The position numbers and the translations under genes were made by a program. The notes under the pieces are model-generated. The model was not told the origin of the DNA, made no database searches, and saw only the letters and a list, made by a program, of their open reading frames with translations. Below, in pieces: positions 61,701 through 64,000 of a stretch of DNA of 64,000 nucleotides. Position 1 is the first letter of the stretch, and each line of letters opens with the position of its first letter. Origin of the DNA: Aplectana chamaeleonis (taxonomy: Eukaryota; Nematoda; Chromadorea; Rhabditida; Cosmocercidae). The stretch is taken from contig JAPDOI010001175.1 of NCBI GenBank assembly GCA_029168955.1, positions 1 to 64,000 on the forward strand, read 5' to 3'.

Positions 61701-63011
61701 TGAATTTCCACAACATTCCATTGACCCACTAGCAGGTTGCGCGCCAAGGATGAACACTGACGCGAATCGTAAATGTGTTTCGGTGATGACTCACTCATGT
61801 GGCACGCGACTCGAAGGCAGTCTTCACCATAAGGCGTGGGAGGACTACGAAAGGTGCCTAAGACGGCGGCGGCGGGTTTCGATAGTCTATTTGCCCTAGT
61901 TATTGTTTTGCAGTTACTTCCTATCGGAATTTAATAATGAGAAGCAGTTGTTTGCATTATCTGCCGCATATACTTAATAATTCGTATATTTTTCTGATAT
62001 AGCCAAACCGTCTCGTAGATAATAGTTTGTTTTGCTTCCTTTTTCGACAATTTAGTTCAGTACCAAAAGAAAGATAGAATATGCTAGCCTAAGTAATTTA
62101 TCTTTTTCTGGAAAGTGGTGGGAAAGACAAAATATTTTTTAACTTTCGAGAAGTCGAATGAAAAATTCAAAGAATCATTCGACATTTGATTCAAAAAGTC
62201 GACTTTTATTCGAAAAGTCAGAATATACGAGAAGCGCGAAACCCCGAATTATGCGAAGAGTCGAATATTCGAAAGTTCAAATTCCCGAATTATTCGAAAA
62301 GTCGAATATTCGAAAAGTTCAAAACCCCGAATTATTCGAAAGCCGAATATTCGAAAACTTCAAAATCCCGGAATTATTCGAAAAGTCGATTACTCGAAAA
62401 AGATCTGAAAATGTAAAAGTATAGTGCATACCAACTCTGCTTAGGCATGCCAAAAGGAAGAGTTGTCCCAGTCCCAGAAAACGCGCCGGAAGACCGCACC
62501 GAGCAGCTATGCACGCCGCGGCACTATCTACTATACTTTAACATTTTCAGATTTTTTTCGAATAATTCGGAATTTTGAACTTTTCGAATATTCGATTTTT
62601 CGAATAATTCGGGATTTTGAACTTTTCGAATATCAAACTTCAGTTCTTAACAATACCGCTTTCCGGCGTAACGCTTCGCGGTTTTCACTGCCACTAGCGT
62701 ATTCAGAGTGTTGGAAAACCTGTATATCTATGGTTCTGGAATTTCGTCTTTCTGAGAACCTTCCTTAAAATGCTTTATATGACTTTTGACCATTCCATTG
62801 CTTATGAACATTCTGACTAAAAACCGACTTAAACACTTCCCTTATTTGTCAAACTACACGTCAAGATCAGAATTGACTAATACTTCTTTTGTCAATAATG
62901 CTTGTTTTTCTCACCTGTCCAAGTTGAAAATAGCTTAGATCCGGACCCCTAACGCCGAACGAAGCAACCATCGCAACCCTTCCAGAAGTTGAAATCTTGG
63001 CTTGTTTCTGA
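22669..63011 (-). CDS. Large multi-exon host gene, family not recognised (partial at 5' end)
   Basis: I join these minus-strand exons: 62915-63011, 60979-61020, 60862-60922, 60462-60596, 58264-58355, 57699-57743, 57527-57641, 48404-48610, 38361-38464, 38182-38314, 33557-33642, 31341-31443, 26854-26993, 25413-25545, 25157-25225, 24919-25008 and the terminal 22669-22782 (stop TGA). About 1.77 kb, or 588 codons, is supported. Apart from the first join (62915 to 61020) and an uncertain exon near 24.8 kb, the intron phases match throughout. The 5' exons look beta-strand-like and are followed by a helical segment. The middle is rich in Pro, Ser and Thr (PPAAPLPPPV, STTPSPF, VIKPSPPTPSSF). The 3' exons are basic. 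No start codon lies in the window. No known domain is recognised, so I infer only a scaffold-like protein with a disordered middle. It could be two genes if an undetected stop or start lies in the 48.6-57.5 kb gap. Confidence 0.7.
23040..23220. repeat. Family N-type fragment, upstream of RTE
   Basis: GGTGCTCAGAGCGAATCTGA and neighbouring words match the interior modules of 15181-16228. It abuts the RTE fragment. Confidence 0.5.
23235..24132 (+). pseudogene. RTE-type non-LTR retrotransposon, 3' part of reverse transcriptase
   Basis: 5'-truncated. Begins in the RT domain (ISVGVHQGSALSPLLFIVVM), passes the catalytic box as YSDD (usual form YADD), then the thumb and C-terminal region (YLGSTISS; IPDHLKSKVYRSV; MLRWTAGVTRMDRVRNDDIR; RLRWYGHTLR; GRPKQRWFDTLHSDM) to a TAA at 24130-24132. 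Defects: in-frame TAA at 23407-23409 and again at 23611, TAG near 23620, a shift to another frame around 23590-23720, and a 1-bp insertion near 23721 that restores the frame. It lies in the last intron of the host gene, in the opposite orientation. Confidence 0.9.
24170..24620. repeat. Family N-type fragment, downstream of RTE
   Basis: Contains TTATTTGGAACGCCGAACAC, GAACTTGAGGTCC and CCCCCAGTAGAGTTTTGAGG modules like those of 15181-16228 and 35231-36443. With 23040-23220 it suggests the RTE fragment sits inside, or was captured by, an N-type element. Confidence 0.5.
24645..24818 (-). other. Possible extra host exon, frame unresolved
   Basis: After a good acceptor (CCCTGCTCAG) the bases are open in two frames. 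One, in phase with the upstream exon, is Arg-rich (PAFLARRHQKIGTE) and reaches a stop at 24645. The other resembles the rest of the protein (SGSRTFSTPPSSIFSEKTPK) but is one base out of phase. It may be an alternative exon, or a 1-bp error may be present. Confidence 0.35.
24919..25008 (-). CDS. Host gene 90-nt exon, basic
   Basis: Acceptor TTCTTACAG, donor CCG/GTAAGA, 30 codons (INDFNEALKRRRESSMSSDS, then FEVPKKPLKP), phase 0 to 0. It joins the terminal exon directly in frame. Confidence 0.85.
25157..25225 (-). CDS. Host gene 69-nt exon
   Basis: Acceptor TTGTTAAG, donor CAG/GTGAGA, 23 codons (TDSTNVPSPAVEPVRQPLDT), phase 0 to 0. Confidence 0.82.
25272..25396. mobile_element. Short MITE family H, copy 1
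   Basis: GGGATCATACTTTCCGCGAC at the left and CGCTGGAAGTATGATCCC at the right, with GCGACAGCGACAGCG inside. It lies between two host exons. Confidence 0.75.
25413..25545 (-). CDS. Host gene exon
   Basis: Acceptor ATTTTCAG, donor TTG/GTAAGT. Begins NPPSVAHLSPPPVVIKPSPP and ends in a basic segment FKRAMRDVQRQGVLQPRKLL, phase 0. Confidence 0.88.
26025..26576 (+). mobile_element. Diverged family M-type element
   Basis: Left end AAGGGCAGTGTTCATGATAA and right end TTCACCGCGAATACTGCCTTA pair as inverted repeats like those of family M. The interior differs from copies 1-3. Confidence 0.6.
26854..26993 (-). CDS. Host gene exon
   Basis: Acceptor ATTTTAG, donor GTTGG/GTGAGT, 140 nt. Reads TDDSGLFDIGVGLHATSTPL and ends VPPVYNPYADV. 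Its last two bases plus the first of the next exon make a Gly codon. Confidence 0.85.
27560..28625. mobile_element. Long foldback family Q, copy 2
   Basis: Left part (GTTTATCGCTACTCG, TTCCTTCTATCTCGTAG) and right part (CCCTACATTTTGATAGAGCA, TTAACGCTAATATATAG, GGTACACTACATTTGATCGA) match the arms of the element at 47430-48330. A hAT-like element (28085-28363) is inserted in it. Confidence 0.55.
28085..28363. mobile_element. 279-bp hAT-like MITE
   Basis: CAGGGGTGTCCCAAAATTTT at the left; the right end GAAAACTTTTCGCGCATCCCTG is its inverse with few changes. Flanked by GCGTAAAC and GCGTGAAC, an 8-bp target duplication with one mismatch. The interior is TTTTTCG-rich. Confidence 0.82.
28718..29241 (+). 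mobile_element. Diverged family M-type element
   Basis: Ends AAAGGCAGTGTCCACGGTGG and AACGTGGACATTGCCTTCAA. About 520 bp, with an interior unlike copies 1-3. The stretch 29242-29600 is unassigned. Confidence 0.65.
29890..30190. repeat. GC-rich foldback
   Basis: TTAAGGGGTCCGCAGAGTTG near 29900 pairs with CAACTCTGCAAACCCCTTTA near 30165, around a GACGCGGCG-rich core. It explains the 167-codon minus frame across 29662-30165. Confidence 0.6.
30207..30700 (+). mobile_element. Family M-type TTAA element
   Basis: AAGGCAGTGTTCACGATAAT to AATCATCGTGAACACTGCCT with TTAA on the right and TTGA on the left, 494 bp. Confidence 0.75.
30920..31205. repeat. GC-rich foldback
   Basis: CATTGCTCACCCGCGTGCGT near 30935 pairs with ACGCAGCACGAACGAGTGAG near 31165. 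One arm is shared with 3855-3960. Confidence 0.5.
31341..31443 (-). CDS. Host gene exon, acidic
   Basis: Acceptor TTCATTTAG, donor ATG/GTGTGT, one base plus 34 codons (MPSTSDDGSLDRTMPMIMGD, then IFDSQEVDGSM). Confidence 0.8.
31953..32151. mobile_element. Small MITE with family B-like ends
   Basis: TA-CTGTTGTTCTCTGAGCCAAA to TTTGGCTCGGAGAACGATAG-TA, 199 bp. Its outer 40 bases resemble family B (CCAAATTCCGGTCCGC) but the interior (CGGGATAATCGTTCTGGGAC and inverse) is different. Confidence 0.75.
32173..33150. mobile_element. Near-complete 980-bp palindrome (foldback)
   Basis: The two halves are inverted copies about a centre near 32660: TTCGGCCAAGTGTGATATAC pairs with GTTATATCGCACTTGGCCGA, TCTAACGCTGCCTTCGACTT with AAGTGGAAGGCAGCGTTAGA, and GAGCATCTCTGAGTGTTTCT with AGCACTCAGAGACGCTCTGT. 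Only short segments fail to pair. No coding potential seen. Confidence 0.85.
33557..33642 (-). CDS. Host gene exon
   Basis: Acceptor TTTTACAG, donor TTTAG/GTGAGT, 86 nt: 28 codons (CRMSPGLRTPTQRPGIHMST) plus two bases. Phases match both neighbours. Confidence 0.8.
33877..34159 (+). repeat. Tandem duplication, period 137 bp
   Basis: Two adjacent copies containing CGGCCCTTCCAACGGC, TTGGCGCTTT, ACGTTGTTATTT and ATATGCCGA, about 85% alike by eye. It lies in a host-gene intron. Confidence 0.8.
34160..35230. other. Unassigned intron sequence
   Basis: I see no phase-compatible exon. A donor-like site near 34832 on minus follows a frame reading FVPPFRFYGQPYYL, but that frame has a stop just before the donor and was not accepted. 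Confidence 0.3.
35231..36443. mobile_element. Foldback family N, copy 2
   Basis: GGGAATTACTATTAGCCACC then CTGGCCATTCCGGATGAAAA at the left; TTTCATCCGGAATGGCCAGG and CTGACTAAGAGTAGTTCCC at the right. A GC-rich repeat (36000-36110) interrupts it. Confidence 0.88.
36000..36110 (-). repeat. GC-rich repeat family P inside N copy 2
   Basis: GCTGCGTCTCCTTCTCC, TTCTCGCTGTCTCTAC, CTCCGCACAAGCGCGCGAGG. A close relative is at 46690-46810 in the same orientation; inverted relatives are at 46086-46235, 50335-50480 and 61115-61240. Confidence 0.65.
36700..36990. repeat. Single-arm relative of the 32.2 kb palindrome
   Basis: GAGTAGAGACTTGCACTTAG and TCAGTACTGAAGACTTCCAC resemble words in one arm of 32173-33150. 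No mirror copy was seen. Confidence 0.4.
38182..38314 (-). CDS. Host gene exon, Pro/Ser-rich
   Basis: Begins after CTCCAG and ends AGG/GTGAGT, 133 nt. Reads PPTKWPRAPTPVNTRPSDS and ends SLSFNSPPIVSR in phase 0. Confidence 0.75.
38361..38464 (-). CDS. Host gene exon, Pro-rich
   Basis: Acceptor CTTACAG, codes SRGRQPAHVGATGGPSWLVE then HQPALPPAAPLPPPV. Without splicing the frame hits TGA. A 46-nt intron (38315-38360, GTACAT...CTCCAG) restores the frame of the next exon. Confidence 0.7.
38563..39163. mobile_element. Foldback family R, 601 bp
   Basis: CTCAGACACTCGTGGTTGTG, TTCCGCCAGACCG at the left; CGGAACACACAACAAGTGCG, TGAG at the right. Internal copies of TTAGTTGTGTTCCACCA near 38750 and 38975 suggest nested or duplicated copies. 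Confidence 0.7.
39336..39556. mobile_element. Family R MITE, 221 bp
   Basis: CTCACACCTTTGTAGTTGTG, TTCCGCCAGACCGCG to AGCGGTACGCGGAACACAAC, TACGGGTGTGTGAG. The simplest and cleanest member of the family. Confidence 0.85.
39570..40000. mobile_element. 431-bp TTAA-flanked foldback
   Basis: TTAA-AGCCACAGTCCAAGCTCAGG to CTGAGGTTGGACTGTGCCT-TTAA. The arms are almost identical over about 100 bp (TAGCAACCCTGCCAAGCGCG, AGATCTCAATTCGATCAAAT). The interior has further inverted matches (GGGAACCAA and TTGGTTCCC). Confidence 0.92.
40001..41142. other. AT-rich intron with degenerate TTCGAA-type satellite
   Basis: 40120-40260 carries degenerate TCGAACAC/TTTACTCGAATATCC words like the 61.4-64 kb satellite. 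Elsewhere I see no feature. Confidence 0.4.
41143..41425. mobile_element. TA-flanked MITE family B, copy 3
   Basis: TA-CTGTGCTTCTCTGGGTCAAA to TTTGACCCAGCTTAGCACAG-TA, 283 bp, the same length as copy 4. Confidence 0.92.
41573..41795. mobile_element. MITE family L, copy 1
   Basis: GGACTGTCCGGTCCACGCGG (then TCGG) at the left and CGCCGACTAAGTGGGCGGTC at the right. Better preserved at 54538-54731. Confidence 0.6.
41862..41976. mobile_element. Short MITE family H, copy 2
   Basis: Collinear with the inverse of 25272-25396 (ATACCATCAATATCGACC, then GCAGGAAGTATGATCCCG). Confidence 0.6.
42285..42480. repeat. Degenerate TTCGAA-type satellite
   Basis: TATTCGACTATTCGAAAAAG and neighbouring words match the unit of the 61.4-64 kb arrays. 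Confidence 0.5.
42521..43078 (+). repeat. Direct duplication of a family R element plus flank
   Basis: 42541-42788 and 42810-43078 are collinear (ACGTCGGCC, AAGACCTCAC or GAGACCTCAC, GAAACACTCTCTGTTTCACC, ATTAGGGAGAGAAA, AATAAAACA(G/A)TGAGTCACG). The duplication includes sequence outside the element, so it is a segmental copy, not two insertions. Confidence 0.8.
43190..43335. mobile_element. MITE family I
   Basis: GGGACTTTGCGTTCACTATT, GAAGGTTGGCGCAAA pairs with TTTGCGCCAACCCTCAGTGG. Related sequence near 5830-5945, 49030-49100 and 57000-57110. Confidence 0.6.
43500..44421. other. Composition island, unassigned
   Basis: More GC- and C-rich than its surroundings (CCTCCACCTCCCCCC near 43970, CCGTGGCCGCCGTCGGGG near 44040). 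Short open frames exist on plus, but I see no splice sites, inverted repeats or family matches in the window. Confidence 0.35.
45378..45842. mobile_element. 465-bp TTAA-type palindrome nested in N copy 3
   Basis: TTAA-AGGCAGCATACACACTCG, TAAACGTGATTGGGATAAC pairs with GTTATCCCAAGCACGTTTAC, GAGAGTGTATGCACTGCCT-GTAA. TTAAAAACGACCCACAATGC near 45472 pairs with GGCATTGTGGGTCGTTTTTG near 45727. Confidence 0.9.
46086..46235 (+). repeat. GC-rich repeat family P
   Basis: AGGCTATAAAACCGCGAAAT, then GCTGGTGCGGAGCGGAGGTT and CGCATGACAGACGGAGG. Almost the same text as 50335-50480. Confidence 0.75.
46690..46810 (-). repeat. GC-rich repeat family P
   Basis: CTGCGTCTCCTTCCCCCACA, CTTTCTCGCTGTCTCTCCCT, CTCCGCACAAGCGCGCGAAG. 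Closest to 36000-36110, including the downstream AAATTTGGCTCCGAACCAGG. Confidence 0.7.
47430..48330. mobile_element. Long foldback family Q, copy 1
   Basis: AGTCTGTGACTTTTCAATGA, GTGAGATATACCACG at the left pairs with TGGTATACCACATTTGATCG, AAGGATCACAGACGG at the right. Inside, TCAGGGTTATTCAAGTTCGT pairs with AAATTCAAATAACCCTGACA. Centre near 47890. Confidence 0.8.
48404..48610 (-). CDS. Host gene 207-nt exon
   Basis: Acceptor GGGGTTAG, donor GATCAG/GTAGGG, phase 0 to 0, 69 codons. Reads FAVPKVTLPNANEVVPSGII and then PLFPERPSILDYAFDLVQLD. A 79-codon frame over the same bases (MVVGFSSTFGK...) is open too but has no matching splice context. Confidence 0.75.
49112..49366. mobile_element. TA-flanked MITE family F, copy 2
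   Basis: TACAGTTAACTTACGCACTG, CCGTTCAGTCCGCAAAG to the inverse ending GAATTGTA. Same GGGATCACCCGGG core as 10335-10561. Confidence 0.9.
49700..49912. mobile_element. GC-rich foldback
   Basis: AACTCTAAACGCTTCCCAAG, GGGTCTTTCATACT pairs with AGTATAAACGATCCCTAAGG, GACGCTTAAACGC. The core GCAATCCTATAATATCGACC pairs with GATCAATATTACAGAAATGC. It explains the 98-codon minus frame. Confidence 0.75.
50335..50480 (+). repeat. GC-rich repeat family P
   Basis: AGGCTATAAAACCGCGAAAT, TCTCGTGGTTTCCACGCGCG, CTGGTGCGGAGCGGAGATTA, GCGCATGACAGACGGAGG. The adjoining 49913-50334 is unassigned. Confidence 0.75.
50676..51156. mobile_element. TA-type foldback family J, copy 1
   Basis: GGTTGCGTATTTTCACTTAG, CATACTGTAGCTTGCGCCAT pairs with TGGCGCAACCTACAGTACGC, TTAGCGGAAATACGCAACC. 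Right end AACTGTA. Related to 53126-53594. Confidence 0.82.
51157..52229. other. Unassigned, partly AT-rich
   Basis: 51300-51530 is very T/A-rich (TTATTTTATTTATT). 51760-52160 has open frames on both strands but no splice-compatible exon that I can defend. Confidence 0.3.
52230..52566 (+). mobile_element. Short, diverged family M-type element
   Basis: Left TTGAAGGCAGGGTACGGGCA; right CGGACCTTGCCTTTAA. A second CTAAAGGCAGCCCCAAGGTA sits inside. Confidence 0.5.
52800..52842 (+). repeat. Two-copy 21-bp tandem repeat
   Basis: GCGCCAGGTTTGGGAGAATA plus one base occurs twice in a row. Unrelated in sequence to the 21-bp array at the window start. Confidence 0.9.
53126..53594. mobile_element. TA-flanked foldback family J, copy 2
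   Basis: TACAGTCCATGACAACGGAA and AAAGGCGGTTGTGTATTTCC pair with GGAAATACGCAAACGCACAA and CGTTGCAGTGGACTGTA. 469 bp. CAGT ends and TA flanks fit a Tc1/mariner-type non-autonomous element. Confidence 0.88.
53593..53875. mobile_element. TA-flanked MITE family B, copy 4
   Basis: TA-CTGTGCTTATCTGGGCCAAA to TTTGACCCAGATAAGCACAG-TA, 283 bp. Its left TA is the right TA of the preceding element. Confidence 0.92.
53878..54077. mobile_element. MITE family C, copy 2
   Basis: TATGGTTAGGTCCGTGGCTT to AAGCTACGGACCAAACCATA, 200 bp, GC-rich palindromic core (GAGCGGTTTAAATCTTACCG and inverse). Two bases separate it from family B copy 4. Confidence 0.9.
54538..54731. mobile_element. MITE family L, copy 2
   Basis: CGAATAAGACTGTCCGCCCA, CGCGGTCTGCACGC pairs with GCAAGCCGACCGCGTGGGCG, AACCGTCTTATTCGG. 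Confidence 0.82.
54735..56161. mobile_element. hAT-like element, 1.43 kb (probable)
   Basis: Left end CAGGGGTGTGCAGAAATTTC; right end TTCCACACATATCTG, a worn version of CACACCCCTG. Flanks ATTCGGAC and ATTCGAAG share 6 of 8 bases. TTTTCTGTTTTCTGGCCGTT and TTGGCCTT occur near both ends in the same orientation. A family M-type element (54910-55347) is nested inside. The 165-codon minus frame at 55422-55919 lies within it and resembles no protein I know. Confidence 0.6.
54910..55347 (+). mobile_element. Family M-type TTAA element
   Basis: TTAA-GGGCAGGGCTCGCGATAAAA to ATTTTTATCGTGAACCCCG-TTAA, 438 bp. Confidence 0.75.
56706..56846. mobile_element. Short MITE family G, copy 2
   Basis: TTAGGCCTCTTTCAGAGTGC, GATCGC to GGCGATCGAATTGTGAAAGA, GGCCTGA. 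141 bp. Confidence 0.82.
57527..57641 (-). CDS. Host gene exon, helical
   Basis: Acceptor TTTTTTTCAG, donor CCAG/GTAGCG, 115 nt. Begins GEWLMAMFTAEMSSLQ and ends in a hydrophobic run (ILKLLLIIVLDFQ). A second frame (RRMANGYVHSRNV...) is also open but breaks the phase chain. Confidence 0.55.
57699..57743 (-). CDS. Host gene 45-nt exon
   Basis: Acceptor AAGGTTAG, donor GAAA/GTGATT. Codes FAEIEHSSLAPRR in the phase required by both neighbours. It is supported mainly by phase and by the 57-nt intron that follows. Confidence 0.45.
58264..58355 (-). CDS. Host gene exon
   Basis: Acceptor TGTTAACAG, donor AAGCTG/GTATTC, 92 nt. Reads SLVTGGETPSDWPTKEQNSP and continues to TCTLS. The frame also stays open for about 40 codons beyond the donor, giving a hydrophobic stretch, so a retained or alternative end is possible. 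A 77-codon frame starting MPVCAVML over the same place is out of frame and rejected. Confidence 0.7.
59620..60090. mobile_element. Imperfect foldback
   Basis: CCCTAGAAAGTGGACAAATG near 59800 pairs with CATTTGCCCACTTTCTAGAG near 59907, and ATCGATCCACAGAAATCATT near 59720 with GAAGACTTCTGTCGATCGGT near 59970. Centre near 59850. It explains the open frames 59543-60282. A 52-codon minus frame at 58862-59015 is protein-like but fits no phase in the host gene. Confidence 0.7.
60462..60596 (-). CDS. Host gene exon
   Basis: 135 nt, phase 0 at both ends, acceptor CATTCTAG and donor GTG/GTGAGT. Contains CGTIYSNVEEYSRYSLACNR and ends LLALGNTPAV. Fully open and protein-like. Confidence 0.75.
60862..60922 (-). 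CDS. Host gene exon
   Basis: Acceptor TTTCTAAAG, donor AAG/GTTTGA. 61 nt coding VVQNHKETVVSANHTSFVSK after a split codon, ending in phase 0. Phase-compatible with both neighbours. Confidence 0.65.
60979..61020 (-). CDS. Host gene small exon
   Basis: Acceptor TTTTTCAG, donor GT/GTACGG. In the chosen frame it reads MTVVATKDGAIN plus a split Val. The 56-nt intron to the next exon is typical of nematodes. An alternative frame runs to a stop in 20 codons (MYDCCSYEGW...), but its phase does not fit the next exon. Confidence 0.55.
61115..61240 (+). repeat. GC-rich repeat family P
   Basis: CTTCGCGCGGAGCGAAGGTT, GAGACAGCGAGAAAGC, AGGACAGACGGAGGCAGCAG. The most diverged member. Confidence 0.6.
61354..61755 (+). 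repeat. TTCGAA satellite block A plus inverted-repeat flank
   Basis: About 42-bp units made of two 21-bp halves around CGAATATTCGAAAAGT and CCCGAATTATTCGAAAAGT. One frame reads EKSNIRKVQNPELF-like 14-residue repeats. The trailing CATTCGAATGAATTCGTTAG and GACCCACTAGCAGGTTGCGC recur inverted at 63855-63960. Confidence 0.85.
62150..62415 (+). repeat. TTCGAA satellite block B
   Basis: Same 42-bp unit as block A, about five units, open for 88 codons by periodicity alone. Its end (GATCTGAAAATG, AAAAGTATAGTGCA) is mirrored at the start of block C. Confidence 0.85.
62540..62640 (-). repeat. TTCGAA satellite block C, inverted
   Basis: Reverse-oriented units (TTTTTTCGAATAATTCGGAA, TTTTGAACTTTTCGAATATT). 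Blocks B and C form arms around a non-satellite centre near 62470. Confidence 0.8.
62915..63011 (-). CDS. Host gene exon, most 5' seen
   Basis: Acceptor CATGTAG and donor CAG/GTGAGA. It codes for one split residue then 32 codons, including STSGRVAMVASFGVRGPDLS, and ends in phase 0. The next exon found starts out of phase with it, so an exon between 61.0 and 62.9 kb may be missing. Confidence 0.7.
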
Positions 63012-63345
63012 CTACATGAGAAATAGCAACGCCTAGAATGAAAATTCGATCGAATGAGGCGCAGGGAATTCTCCCGAAGGAGATAAATGGTGGACCTGAA
63101 GGCATTTACCGAGCACAACGGTCGGTGGCATTAGCCGGGCCGAGGCCGCAGGACGGCTGTTGTATAGGATATATATCCAGCATTCTGTTTCTGCAAAACG
63201 GCGTTCTGTGTGGTTTTTCTCATTTAGCAACAAATGGTCGAGTGCCGTCGGTTTAGTTGCCCAAGTTCGAGGTGCTTGGCCCGCCTGACCATTGAAAGCC
63301 CAGCTCAACCGCTGGCGGCCCCAGTTCTTTCTCGGAGCACTGGCA

Positions 63346-63415
63346 GCGTTGCGTGTTGGCGTGCCGGCCGCGTCGCAAGTCGGTGTGCTAGCTACGTTGC
63401 GCACCGGTGCTTGTG
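63346..63415 (+). repeat. Three-copy 23-bp repeat
   Basis: Units AGCGTTGCGTGTTGGCGTGC, CCGCGTCGCAAGTCGGTGTG and CTACGTTGCGCACCGGTGCT, each followed by a few more bases, spaced 23 bp. Confidence 0.6.
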
Positions 63416-63849
63416 CATATTTTTGAAAAACAATAAATTCAGGGGGGCTTGTCGCCCGGGTACGCAACAACTGCCCGCTTACTGCAGTCACTACCAGGCC
63501 CGTGTAGGCCACTACCGCGGGCGACAAAACTTCGAATTTTGGGCTCCACGGCCACTATCCCGTTGGCGACGCCGGCTCTTCAGCGGGTCGTGGAGAGTTT
63601 TTGTCTGAGGGATTCGCCGCGTGCGACGGCTGTCAGGCTAGGTGCGATTGAGTGCTGCGCTGGGCGCGAGGGGTTGTACCAGTTCCTACACCGCGACATC
63701 GTCGCCGCGACGCAAGTATGCACTAGGCCTTACGTTGAGGACTATGAAAAATCCCTTACGAGTCGTGTGCCACACGAGTGAGTCATCATTGATAGTTTCG
63801 CTCTACCTTGATTTCCAAACACATCTACGACTTGCTTCAATATGCTTCT

Positions 63850-64000
63850 TTTGCGCGCAACCTGCTCATGGGTCATTGAAAGGTACTGCAGAAACAATTT
63901 ATTCGAAAAAGTCGACTATCGAATTTATTCGAATGTTATCGTAGATTTTCGAATATTCGACTTATCGAATTATTCGGGATTCTAAACTTTTCGAATATTC
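63850..64000 (-). repeat. TTCGAA satellite block D, inverted, cut by window end
   Basis: GCGCGCAACCTGCTCATGGG, then AAAGTCGACTATCGAATTTATT and reversed satellite units. It is the inverted partner of the end of block A. Confidence 0.85.

Noticed and set aside
1..64000. tRNA, rRNA or CRISPR array
   Set aside because: I looked for T-loop motifs with a matching acceptor stem, rRNA-like blocks and spacer-separated identical repeats, and found none that hold up by eye; a covariance-model scan would be decisive.

Overview
The window looks like nuclear DNA from a nematode, probably clade V (strongylid or hookworm-like). This is inferred from three things: short 46-60 nt introns beside multi-kb ones, strong TTTCAG-type acceptors, and RTE-type retrotransposon and MULE transposase relics in a very dense field of small inverted-repeat elements. 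There are no bacterial-style operons, and I recognised no rRNA, tRNA or CRISPR array. Most long open frames here are chance readings through repeats.

Host gene. I find one large minus-strand gene running from at least 63.01 kb (5' side, truncated by the window) to a stop codon at 22.67 kb. It is supported by about 17 small exons. Each has a plausible acceptor and donor, and nearly all neighbouring pairs are phase-compatible; the exceptions are the 62.9/61.0 kb pair and an ambiguous 24.8 kb exon. The 5' exons alternate hydrophobic and polar residues like beta-strands, the middle is Pro/Ser/Thr-rich, and the 3' exons are basic and charged. I do not recognise the family. Its introns reach about 10 kb because they are packed with transposons.

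Mobile DNA. (1) 0-2.5 kb: a 21-bp minisatellite with 84-bp higher order; a diverged inverted piece lies at 7.9 kb. (2) 5.1-7.0 kb: a hAT-like element with a perfect 8-bp target duplication; related ones lie at 28.1 and 54.7 kb. (3) 14.2-20.0 kb: a MULE with long terminal inverted repeats and a decayed multi-exon transposase. (4) 23.2-24.1 kb: a 5'-truncated RTE reverse transcriptase pseudogene. (5) Families of TA-flanked MITEs (Tc1/mariner-like) and TTAA-flanked elements. (6) Long foldback elements of 0.4-1.3 kb. (7) 61.4-64.0 kb: TTCGAA-rich 42-bp satellite blocks in inverted arrangement.

Several elements are nested, which gives relative ages: MITEs lie inside the hAT element, a foldback and a TTAA element lie inside the MULE, and a TTAA palindrome lies inside a foldback. 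All family names rest on termini, target duplications and motifs read by eye. No database search was possible.
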